A DNA stretch of 64,000 nt from Callosobruchus maculatus (taxonomy: Eukaryota > Arthropoda > Insecta > Coleoptera > Chrysomelidae), in NCBI GenBank assembly GCA_951848785.1, contig CATOUR010000095.1, forward strand, positions 2,294,001 through 2,358,000, given 5' to 3'. The notes beneath the pieces were generated by a model. That model was not told the DNA's origin and did not search any database. It was given only the letters and a program-made list of their open reading frames with translations. The stretch's first letter is position 1. Every line of letters starts with the position of its first letter. The translations under genes were made by a program, and so were the position numbers. This document shows, in pieces, positions 55,100 to 64,000 of the stretch.

Positions 55100-55250
55100 C
55101 TATGCCTCAGTTTCAGCGATTATCTCTCCACATCTGCTTTAACCTTTTCCACGAGCATGCTTCTGAGGTCAACAAACGGAAAAAAGTCACTGCGGGTCAG
55201 ATCTGGAAAGTGTGGTGGATGGGGAAGAAATTCGTAGCCTCACTCATGCT
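55100..55250 (-). pseudogene. Mariner-like transposase C-terminal fossil
   Basis: On the minus strand the reading PSTTLSRSDPQ, then PQKHARGKG and EIIAETE corresponds to the mariner pattern HPPYSPDLAPSD...KKHLRGKRF...EIIAETE with frameshifts and stops. Only the region of the third catalytic Asp remains. The plus-strand ORF 55102-55485 is a shadow. Confidence 0.55.
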
Positions 55251-55506
55251 CTTGTCATTTTTATACAAAGGTAGTTTTCTACATCATTACAAACAACTAT
55301 TGCATTTGCAACCGGTAAAGCACAACAAAATATCACCTTCTAAAGTTCCATCAAATTTACTTCTTGAGTTCTGGCTTGCGTTAAGCTCCTATAATTCCTT
55401 TTTAGCTAATAAGTTTGGATTAACTAATCGCTTACTTTCTGTATCCTCAGTTGCTGTTACAAAGGCAAAACCCAAAGGTTGCTAATTCCTAAAAACTGAG
55501 CTCAGG

Positions 55507-56000
55507 GCACCTCAGTAAAACTTTTGGGACTCACTGTAGATGACAAACTTTCGTGGGCTCAGGACACCGATAGTTTAGGGCATTCATTATCGAGCATAAT
55601 ATTTTTCATAAGAAGGATCCGTTTTTTTGTTAGTTTCATTATTTTAAAAACCTGAAATTTTGCTCTGTTTCATTCTAGGAGCACATATGCAATCCCCTTA
55701 TGGTATCAAAGTACGACAGCTATTCCTGTTTTTAGGCTAAAGAAAAAGAGAATTAGGATCTCATGTCGTGCTCACTATCATACTCATTGTGAACCCCTAT
55801 TTCAAGATCATAAGATAATGCCTCTATTTTGCTCTCCTAGAAATGTATCATACAAAAATTGACTGCCTCCAACTAGCAAGAAACACCCTCAGAAACTCAG
55901 ATCTGATCTAATTAGCATTCCTCTCCATAAACTTAAAAAGTATAAATTCACTAAATTACAATTTGTACAATAAATTACCTGTCATTAAAGAAACTATCTG
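55507..56000 (+). pseudogene. LINE RT C-terminal fossil (related to 12018-12833)
   Basis: GTSVKLLGLTVDDKLSWAQD, then FALFHSRSTYAIPLWYQS, VFRLKKKRIRISCRAHYHTH and CEPLFQDHKIMPLF, the thumb and C-terminal part of Jockey/CR1-type RT. The frame is mostly continuous with stops. A CAATAAATTACCTG tail area ends it. Confidence 0.65.
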
Positions 56001-56589
56001 TTTTTTTGTTGTTGTTATCTGTTTAATGTACGTCATATGTTTGAACCTCCTTTCATTGTTGTTGTTGTTTTGTGACGGACTTACTATAACGTACATTGTA
56101 AAATTAATAGTGAATATATACTCTAATACTCATTTTGCTATAAATATAAGTTTTACCTAATAAGATCGATTAATTATAACCCAGATCTACAGATCTATCA
56201 AAAACCTCCATAAAGAAACAAAAAAGGACATACTGTGCTTTTCCTTGGAACAGCCGACTTGTAGTCTGTACAGGTCATCGTTAGAAATTGATCCACCCTC
56301 CAAGGATACTGCACATCTTTATGGTCAATACTCAACCTCTCAATATTTCTCATCCCTACTTGTGATTTTATGAGACGTTGTAAAATATTTATCGTTTATT
56401 TTAAACGAACAAGCGCAAAGATTCACGCTGTATAGAAGGAGCGCTTTCTCGAGTTTTATGCGGGAATGGGGACGATACTGAAACGGAAATCAAACGGCAT
56501 ATTACATATGAAGAACTGAGAGGTTTGGCCTATATTGGGCGTAGGATAGTAACATTCCTATAAATATTCATTCCAGAAAATGGTGCATA
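56001..56589. other. Unassigned region
   Basis: Some TTG-rich short repeats near 56005-56070. No gene recognised. Confidence 0.35.
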
Positions 56590-57067
56590 ATGTATGTGTA
56601 TACAGCCAGACAACTCTGCAGCCAGAGTCATACACCAAGCTCTAGCCACAACAAACAAGCTAACTGAAAACACAGACCCATATTATAACTACACACTATA
56701 CTGGGACATTGAAATACATACAGACAAAACCATCCCAGCAAATAGACCAGATATAGTTTTCCAGTCAAAGACAGACAAAGTGACCTACTTAATAGATATT
56801 GCGAGTCCCAATGATATGAACATCCGAAACACCTACGCTGGGAAGATATCTAAATACACCGATCTCGCATAGAAATAAAACAGACTATGGAAACAAAACA
56901 AAGTTGTCATTGTCCCCCTCATTATGTCGGTCTCAGGCCTTACTCCAAATACATTTACACCACACCTGCAACAACTGGGTCTGGATGAAAAGTTACATAA
57001 AACCTTCCAAAAGTCTGTAATCCTCAAGACCTGCAGCATTGTACGGTCCTTCCTGAATTCAGAATAA
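56590..57067 (+). pseudogene. LINE C-terminal domain with PD-(D/E)xK-like motif
   Basis: The frame reads YWDIEIHTDKTIPANRPDIV, then KVTYLIDIASPNDMNI and AGKISKYTDLA, two stops at about 56870-56878, then in the same frame VVIVPLIMSVSGLTPN and VILKTCSIVRSFLNSE to TAA at 57065-57067. RPDI followed by LIDIA fits the PD-(D/E)xK nuclease core. This C-terminal module occurs in many animal LINE-like proteins. No RT remains upstream. Domain naming is from memory of the family. Confidence 0.6.
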
Positions 57068-58092
57068 TAATAGGTCAGGTGTTGACTTGGCACAGCCCGT
57101 CAATACTTGCTACTACCGCAAGCATGCGAGAAAAAATAAGAAATGCAAAATAATAATACACAAATACCACGTTATTTTGCTTTATTTTCCTGTTAATTAC
57201 TATTAATTACTTACTAACTTAATTTTCAAGATCTATTGACATCGATTTATTCTTACTATATTTGATTGTTGAGTTTATATAACACTTTGTGATCAGCTCA
57301 AATTGACATTTAATAATAATAAAAATAATCAATTTTATACTATAATTTTTTTTGTTTCTTTTGAAAGTTCCATTATTATGAAAATTTAATACAGCACTTG
57401 TTAGCACCTAATGCGCTACCTGGCGATTATTTCAGAAATTAAAAATATGATTTCTAGTGATTTTACTTGAATATTATCTAGAGAAGTATTACTAAAAGGT
57501 TGCGACGTAAGCTATTTCTCTAAAGGGTCCCAATTGTTTATTAAAATCACAGCACACTTTTTATTGATATCTCTGGTTTCATAACAGCTAGAATTTCGTC
57601 CTCTATCTATCTATGTTAAAAGAGATATATGATACCATTTAAAATTTTCGTAATAATGCGTAATAATTGTTATGATATCAAATACCGCCCTGTAGCTCTA
57701 AGTCAAGATCAACTTGGATAATTTTTATATAACTACATGGATAATTCAAATATGACAAAAACGATTAACAAAAAGAAAACCGAAAACTGTCTCGTCTACA
57801 TGATATAACATGATATAATTTATAATATACCTTTATTCGCATATTTTTTGACAGAAAGCCGTTTTTCTGATTGATCGTAACAGTTGCGCCCCCTGGCGGG
57901 GAAAATAATTTCCAACAATTTCTCTTAACCGACTTACCTAATATATTTTTTGTTCAAAGTCATATGATTGACGGTTACAGAGATCTTGCCGGCGTTCATA
58001 CTTAGTAGACCACCCTATACATATACAACCAAAATTGCGTACTGGAGGCGGATTACTGTCTGTGCAACTTCATACAAATTTATTTTTTTATA
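57068..58092. other. Unassigned AT-rich region
   Basis: No supported feature. ORF at 57219-57407 is low-complexity (N/I/K-rich). Confidence 0.35.
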
Positions 58093-59455
58093 CAGGGTTA
58101 CTGGTAACTCGACCACTTTTCTGCAGGAAGTGATAGAGGGACTCAAATGCAATGGATTTAACCCCCCATACGTAATTCCGAAAACCGATAGTTCTCGAGA
58201 TAATTAACATTTACTGTTTTTCAACGATATGACCAAATTTCGACACTACACCCCAAATTTAGAAAAAACCCAGCTGTCCATTTTAGTAATTTCCAATTTA
58301 GTTTTTTACTGACACACACGCAAATCTAATTTAGTATTTAAATATGTAAAAATACTAAACAGTTTCAAACTACATACAATTATTTAAAAAATAAAGAACA
58401 ACATTTTTACATTCACCGTGAAAGAAAATTGTCTAGCTCAAAAAAAGATGCACAACCAGTCAAACAAATTATTTTAAAAACTTCCTTATCTGATGGCCTA
58501 TTCCAAGGACAAGAATGACAGTATAACCACAAGTAACTAACAAAATTTATCAACATAATACAGAATCATCAACAACATGATATTCCAGCATGATGGTTGT
58601 CCAGCACATTACTGTATCACAATTCGGCAGTTGTTGGACAACACATACCCGAACAAATGGATAGGAAGGGGTGAAGCCATCCCCTGCGGGGAGCCCAGAT
58701 ATGACACCTCTTGATTTTTACGTCTGGGGTCACATGAAGGCATTGGTTTACGAGACTCCAGTTAATACTGCTGACGAACTAAGGAAAAAAATTATCAATG
58801 TGGCGGAGGAGATGAAACGAACTTTTTCAACACGAGTTACAAAAACCGAAGTGAGGAAGCGGATCCGTACTTGTATCCGAAATCAAGGGCAACACATTGA
58901 GCAAGATCTCTAGAAACTTTGGATTTAATTTGTTTTAAAAATCATCGACCGCATTTGCAACATTCTAGTATGTAACTGAGTTATCAATAATGATTGTACT
59001 GTCATTCGTTCTTTTTGAATAGGTGATTTTTATTCATTGCTGTTTATAATCTTTCTGAAAAAGAAGGCAGGAAAGTTTTTTTAGCGATTTGTTCAATAGT
59101 TTGTATAATTTTTTTAGAGCTAGATAATTTTCTTTCACGGTGAATTTAAAAATTTTGTTGATTATTTTTATATTTGCATTTAGTTTGGAACTGTTTAGTA
59201 TTTTGAAACATTTTAATACTAAGTTAGCTTTGTGTATGTGTTAGTTAAATACTAAAATAAAATCAGAATCAACAACAGGTTTTTTTCTTAGTTTAGGATA
59301 TAGTGTGGAATTTGGAAATTTGGTTGAAAAACATTAAATGTTAATTTTCTCGAAAACTATCGGTTTTCGGAATTACGTATGGGGGGTTAAATCTATTACA
59401 TTTGAGTCCCTCTATCACATCTTGCAGGAATGTGGTCGAGTTATCAGTAACCCTG
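58093..59455 (+). mobile_element. Long-TIR Tc1/mariner-like transposon fossil (1363 bp)
   Basis: Ends CAGGGTTACTGGTAACTCGA and complement with TA on each side. TIRs are clear for about 185 bp and continue diverged to about 350 bp (58440 / 59108). The middle encodes a broken transposase. The CAGGGTTA start and TA target are shared with the fold-back element at 8583-10775. Confidence 0.85.
58577..58913 (+). pseudogene. Transposase C-terminal part (IS630-Tc1-mariner type)
   Basis: FQHDGCPAHYCITIRQLLDN carries the second catalytic Asp; WIGRG follows. After a net 2-nt loss near 58675, SPDMTPLDFYVWGHMKALVY carries the third acidic position, then ETPVNTADELRKKI and a stop at 58911-58913. The family pattern is HDGAPxH...WIGRGGP..WPARSPDLTPLDFFLWG. 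The N-terminal HTH and first Asp are absent. Confidence 0.75.
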
Positions 59456-59929
59456 TATAAATGAACACAGAGAATCATTACCGATAAATAATAAAATACA
59501 CGTAAATTACTTCTATTTCACTTACCATTAACGATCTACAATAAACATATATAAATATACCATTTAACGATTTTTTAACAATACCGCTTTTTCATGACCC
59601 ACATTATTTGTATCGATCATGGCATTCGCTTTAGTCACTTCAAACTGAATCATTATCATCGTGCCGTGTTTAGTGTAAAGCAAATAACACGTTATGCATT
59701 ATATTCAGAAGAAAAAAATAGTGACATGAACAGGTTGGGGTAACGGTAAACATGCTATACAGGCAGTATGATAGAGCCATCTGATGGCGGTGAAAACTGT
59801 TTCATAATTGGAACGTTGACACGCGACCATAGATATTTCGTGAGATTTTGAATACACACTCCACACTGGGCCTCGATTTTTAGCGTCACACCATGGGGCA
59901 AGACTGTTGTGATCGTGGAAGTTTTCCAA
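59456..59929. other. Unassigned spacer
   Basis: The minus-strand ORF 59705-60085 crosses the TIR-element boundary and is not a gene. Confidence 0.4.
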
Positions 59930-59931
59930 TA

Positions 59932-60697
59932 GGGTACTTGCAGAGGTCGTGAAATCGTCTCGGGAGTATACATAGCGTAAAGAAAACCATATCAAGAAGC
60001 AGTAGGAAACAAAAAACATGATTTTACTGACGGCCAAAAAAAGATATTTGCAAAATAAAATAAGGATATATTCTAATATTTCCACGTGACCTAAAACAAG
60101 GGCTGCTACAGCGCTGGTCAGTGAGTTTCAACTGCAAACTAGATATGATCTGAATTCTTTAACAATGCGACTCAATTTATTGATACTTAAACAAATTTGA
60201 AACAGGCAATTAACCCACTAACATTTTCGTTGCAATACATTTTTATATCTGATAGGTATCACAGTTCATCCTGTTTGTGACCGAGATTCGCAACTGATCG
60301 AAGCCATCATTTTATTTCGGCGCATCCCATTATGAATGAATCCAAAGATAGAATCCAATTCAAGCCCATCCCTACAAAGTGAATTATTAATCAAGCCTAA
60401 CTTTTATTCTTTTAACTTTTGTACTTTTGTGTGTGACTGTGTTTTGTGGTTATAATGATCAATGTCAAAATGTTAGGTTAGCACTGGCTATCGATATCGA
60501 ATATCAATACTTTACATCCCATCACTATAGGATATCACTGATGTCAGAGGTTGTTTGCGCGGCATTTTCCGGCATTTGAAATAATTTTTGGAATATCTCT
60601 CACAGCCGATTCCAAAAAACCAAACAAGTGATTTTGTCATGTTTACTAGGCTCTAAGGAATGCGTAAACGACATAATATTTTTTTCTGCAAGTACCC
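59932..60697 (-). mobile_element. TIR element (MITE-like), copy 2, complete, 766 bp
   Basis: GGGTACTTGCAGA at 59932 and TCTGCAAGTACCC ending 60697 are inverted ends, with TA on both sides (59930-59931, 60698-60699). The flanks also mirror for CCAA/TTGG. Copy 1 at 1-902 is in the opposite orientation. Confidence 0.85.
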
Positions 60698-60699
60698 TA

Positions 60700-60783
60700 T
60701 TGGTTGAAAATATGTTTTCAAGACGTTTGATCACATACACCTCAGGATAATACTCATCATCTTTTTCATCGCTCTGTTTGTCC
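60700..60783 (-). pseudogene. Short coding-like stretch beside the TIR element, chromodomain-like
   Basis: Minus-strand ATG at 60781-60783 opens MDKQSDEKDDEYYPEVYVIK, then RLENIFSTN, at which point the TIR element begins. The acidic start then EVYVIKRLENI resembles the first strand of a chromodomain. No continuation is found beyond the element at 59929. Short match; could be chance. Confidence 0.25.
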
Positions 60784-61126
60784 ATTAACGTGCTTATAAC
60801 CGCGTAATCTCAGTAACCGCGCTAGATCGATTTTGATTTTGATAAAGCATTAGGTGAAACACTGTGAAGCTGTGTGGGTAATCATCAAAATTAGAGAAAT
60901 GTCGTAACGCACATCGTTTAAGGCATATTAGAGGGACTTAATAATTTTTTCTTTTGGAATAATGCGGAATTAAGTTTGCTAGAAGAGTGAACTCTGTTGA
61001 AAAAAATTGCCTAGTTAATACGTACCCTATACCTTTAGATTCAATTATTTGTGTTCAGGGTCAACACGTAATAATTGAACTTTGGCTGATGAATATTACT
61101 GTTGCCCCAATTTTTAAATTTGATTT
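60784..61126. other. Region related to 47720-47800, otherwise unassigned
   Basis: cgtaatctcagtaaccgcgc followed by a diverged copy of the tgatgaaatttgggcagcg segment. Confidence 0.4.
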
Positions 61127-61129
61127 TTG

Positions 61130-61430
61130 TTGAGGATATTGTACTTTAAAGAAGGCTACAAATACAATGAATTTGTGGTTCTTGGGTTTCGTTTAGCGTT
61201 AAAGCTTGACGTTTCGCCAACACGAGTGGATGGCATCTTCAGAAGCTATTTCACTTCGGCGAATTCCAAAATACTGAAGGCTGGTGGATCTGCACCTGTA
61301 TGTATACCTGCTAATGGTGACGTGGCCCAACCAGGTAGCGTTGGTAGCCCCGCCCCTTCGCGATATGGTAGTGTCTTCAGGTCCTTTAGGATGGGTACCC
61401 ATGTCCGGTTGACTTTCTGTGTTTCTTCTT
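61130..61430 (-). pseudogene. Penelope-like element 3' end fragment (tentative)
   Basis: The minus strand carries gaagatgccatccactcgtg and ttggcgaaacgtcaagc, reading KMPSTRVGETSSF. Strings of the type GYHTRVGETSG are common at the 3' end of arthropod Penelope-like elements. Upstream reading VPILKDLKTLPY is compatible but weak. Confidence 0.4.
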
Positions 61431-61971
61431 TCCTATTGAAATTATTATGATGTTTTTTCTCTCTCTTCTTTAAGGCTTGTCAGGTTCATTGTAAAGAAAA
61501 TAGCTTATCGTTTACAAAGCTCGATAGGACTACTGTTCTGATATTCTAAACAGTGGACCAAACGGTGTCGGTACAAAAAATTGCATAACGTCTTTCTCAC
61601 CAGTTATATAACGTCCCTTTTCTAAAAGCCCGACGAGCTTGATGGATCCAATTAAGCTGGCTCACCCAATAAGCTCGCACACAGCTGATTAGTGTTTCAA
61701 TTGAGCACGCGGCTTACCGACCGAATTCGTATCTGTTGCTTTCAGGACCGCATTTAAGATGTTTATCTGCTACTTAGAGGAAATTAACCGAAAACACGCA
61801 GAGTAACAGATCGTACTATCCGTGTCTGTATACAACAGTTCTCCTTCTTAGCGGTTTCTCTATCATCTGGATCTAGCATAGATTATGGTCTTTCTCTTAT
61901 GGTATATTGGTATAACGTGGATTGTGAGCTGCCGATCGCAAATCTAGGGCAGGTTTGGACATTTGATAGAT
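61431..61971. other. Unassigned region
   Basis: No supported feature. Confidence 0.3.
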
Positions 61972-61974
61972 TTA

Positions 61975-63026
61975 GGCCCGATTTTATCAACACGCATATT
62001 TAACAAAGACTTTGACAAAGCTTTTCTATTGGATGTTATTTAGCAAAAGCTTTCTATTGGGTATTGAGGGCTATGTTAATAAGTATCATCCAATAGTATT
62101 TTATCAATGTTGAAAATAAAACGTCAAAGCTGGATGATAGCAAGATATCAGAACAAAGCGATTAATTTTCAAAGTAATGCCACATTTCTCATGTTTACAT
62201 TATAATTATTCTATAATTACTAATTGCACACTGCAATAATTTGTGACAAAATCATAAAAGTACCTAGTATCAATCACAGCAACTACCTTATTGAATAATT
62301 ACAAATCCCACCTCCGTCAGTTAGATGGATTATAGAAAAAAATATACATACTTTTATGAAGAATCAATCTTTCATTTAATGGATGCATGTTTGTTATAGA
62401 CCATCTTATAGAAACATTCACAGTGGATCTAAAGATGCAGCATTTATAATATAAAATATAAAGTTATACGCAGCTAAATAATGAGCTTTGCCGTTCTAAA
62501 CTGGCAACCACTAATGCACGTGTACGCTTGGAAAATAGCGTGCCTAACAGTTAAGTCTTTTGTTTAACTTTTGAAATGTAACAAAGTGTTATGTTTACCC
62601 CTTTTTACTATAAAACAAAGATATATTGCTTGTATTTATAATTGTTATCGATAGTAAATTGTTTTATCCACATAATGCAACGAGTGAATTTCTTGTCATC
62701 ATATCATTAGATGCAGCATGAAACCAGCGATCAAATGGAAATGGAATCTGGAATCTGATTGGTTGAGATTAGCAATTGCTAAACTTTTGATCAAACAAGA
62801 AAATGCAATTTTTCACCCATTTGGGGTGAAAAATCAGACTGGAAAAGATACTAGATGATTAACAATGGTCGATTGTATATAAAGTATGTCATTTTTGAGC
62901 TTTTTGAGGTCAACTTCAAGAGAAATCAATAATTTTCAGAGTACTTTGACAGATGCATGTTCTTGAAAGGGCTGCTCTGATTGGTCAAAGTCTTTGTTAA
63001 ATTGCGCATGTTGATAAAATCGGGCC
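61975..63026. mobile_element. TIR element with TTA duplication (PIF/Harbinger-like), 1052 bp
   Basis: Ends GGCCCGATTTTATCAACA and complement, flanked by TTA (61972-61974, 63027-63029). TIR similarity extends to about 43 bp through tttaacaaagactttgac. Same duplication as 49361-50426, but different TIR. No coding recognised. Confidence 0.8.
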
Positions 63027-63029
63027 TTA

Positions 63030-63479
63030 GAAGATCCAATCTGACAAACTAGATTTTTGAAAATCGATCGGTTTAGGCACTTTTTTAAGTCCTTGGTTAA
63101 ACTGGTTAAAACTAAAGTCATATTTGTAAACTTCAAGATGGGTATATTGTATATTTGGATCTGTCATCTTGAATTTAAAAAGTTTAATTTTTGAAAATGT
63201 GCCTTCAGAGTCGTGATTATCTGCTCAAAAAAGGTGGCGTAATAAAGTTTGCATGCAATGAAATTTTTATTTCAAATGCGCATGCAAACAGCTCAAAAAC
63301 TTTGATCAAATTAACGCTTTTGAAACAATGTGGTGTATGATACGATCCAAGTTATACAGTTCAAATGAAACCAAATTTGTTCCAAAAATAAGGTAGTGTT
63401 AAGAAACAAGCTCCTCATATTATAGTAATACCTGTACCCACTCCAAAGTCCAGTCCTCATCGCAATGAAGAGGATGTTA
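63030..63479. other. Unassigned spacer
   Basis: No supported feature. Confidence 0.3.
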
Positions 63480-63945
63480 TTGAGTCCTACCCATCCTACT
63501 TTTTTGGGTTCAAGAACCCCTGAACCTAATACACATAGTCTACCTGTGATACCCAAGAGCGTGACAGCGACATAGAATGTGTGCAGATGATTTCTCCTCT
63601 TCGCCACAGCATAACATTCAAGTGACGCCTGAAGGTGTTATTGCCAGATAGCAGGCACACAAGTAATCTTAGCTGGTTTTCGTTGAATGAGAGACAGAAG
63701 CGCGCCACCTTGAACAGAGGGCCTAAAATAAGTTCTCTAGCTTGACGGAGATGTACAGAGATTCCTCTCCATCTCATAAGATGTTGATTTTGCAACCACA
63801 CCTCTCTTTTCCGTCCAATGGTACCTGTTGCTAGCCCTACAGCCGGTTCAGGACCCAGAAAATTATTTTTCGACCCTCGCCTTGCGAGTGCGTCCACCCT
63901 TTCATTACCGCAAAATCCAGCATGGCTTGACACCCACATAAGTTA
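63480..63945 (-). pseudogene. LINE pol C-terminus (RNase H end and zinc knuckle), minus strand
   Basis: MWVSSHAGFCGNERVDALAR holds the RNase H His region and last Asp; GPEPAVGL, LQNQHLMRWRGISVHLRQAR and LRLLVCLLSGNNTFRRHL follow. The order matches 15094-15696. A frameshift and deletion after HLNVM remove the first Cys pair; the rest of the zinc knuckle is read out of frame (LWRRGEIICTHSM). The 5' boundary is near 63945. Confidence 0.75.
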
Positions 63946-64000
63946 GATTACTGGCTTAATACGCTGTCATACATTTGGACAACACCTGAACTTAATGAAT

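Noticed and set aside
55102..55485. 127-residue plus-strand ORF
   Set aside because: It is antisense to a mariner transposase fossil, and the composition is not protein-like.
59705..60085. 126-residue ORF crossing the TIR-element end
   Set aside because: Half is the non-coding TIR element (also seen in copy 1), and the other half has no domain.
61127..61450. 107-residue plus-strand ORF as a gene
   Set aside because: The minus strand fits a Penelope-like 3' end better; no domain on the plus strand.

Overview
The window looks like TE-dense, AT-rich nuclear DNA from an arthropod, most probably an insect. The evidence is an R1-like LINE 3' end with a 14-bp target-site duplication, several RNase-H-bearing LINE tails, RTE, Jockey/CR1 and Penelope-like fragments, many TIR elements, and an LTR promoter with TATA plus an arthropod-type TCAGTT initiator. 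I see no operons, tRNAs, rRNAs or CRISPR arrays. No species can be named from the sequence alone.

Layout. 1-902 is the end of a TA-flanked TIR element; a second, opposite-orientation copy lies at 59932-60697. 1239-2663 is a LINE 3' end with RNase H, a target-site duplication and a 177-bp snap-back hairpin at its 5' end. 2764-3374 is a 611-bp MITE. 3986-7090 holds LINE and RTE scraps and satellite-related sequence. 8583-10775 is one large fold-back element. 10787-12970 is diverged satellite-like tandem sequence interrupted by a LINE with a YADD-to-YADG change. 13520-14690 is a Penelope-like element split by a 7-bp minisatellite. 15094-20340 holds an RNase-H LINE (minus), two RTE-type tails (minus, one interrupted by a 778-bp TIR element) and another LINE tail.

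20560-36305 is a satellite array with a unit of about 1035 bp. It shows a 3107-bp three-unit higher-order duplication, and every unit repeats a TATAAG motif followed by a short ORF. A 2.7-kb Jockey/CR1-type LINE that has lost its YADD motif is inserted in it (31363-34082). An R1-like LINE follows (36405-37139), then about 2.8 kb of quiet sequence.

40085-43155 contains a LINE tail, an 8-bp-TSD TIR element and a P-like element with THAP coding remnants. A GC-rich, splice-site-flanked open segment at 43439-43783 is the only strong candidate for a host exon. It abuts a 236-bp tandem array whose units carry two CCCCAG/CTGGGG palindromes. 49361-50426 is a PIF/Harbinger-like element with a Myb/SANT remnant.

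51301-54606 is a tandem LTR-internal-LTR-internal-LTR array of a small Ty3/gypsy-derived non-autonomous retrotransposon. It encodes a coiled-coil protein in two ATGA-overlapped ORFs fused to an integrase C-terminal tail. The right end holds mariner, LINE and long-TIR transposon fossils, a TTA-flanked TIR element (61975-63026) and another RNase-H LINE tail. Nearly all coding sequence belongs to mobile elements, most of it broken. Nested insertions give a relative order of events.
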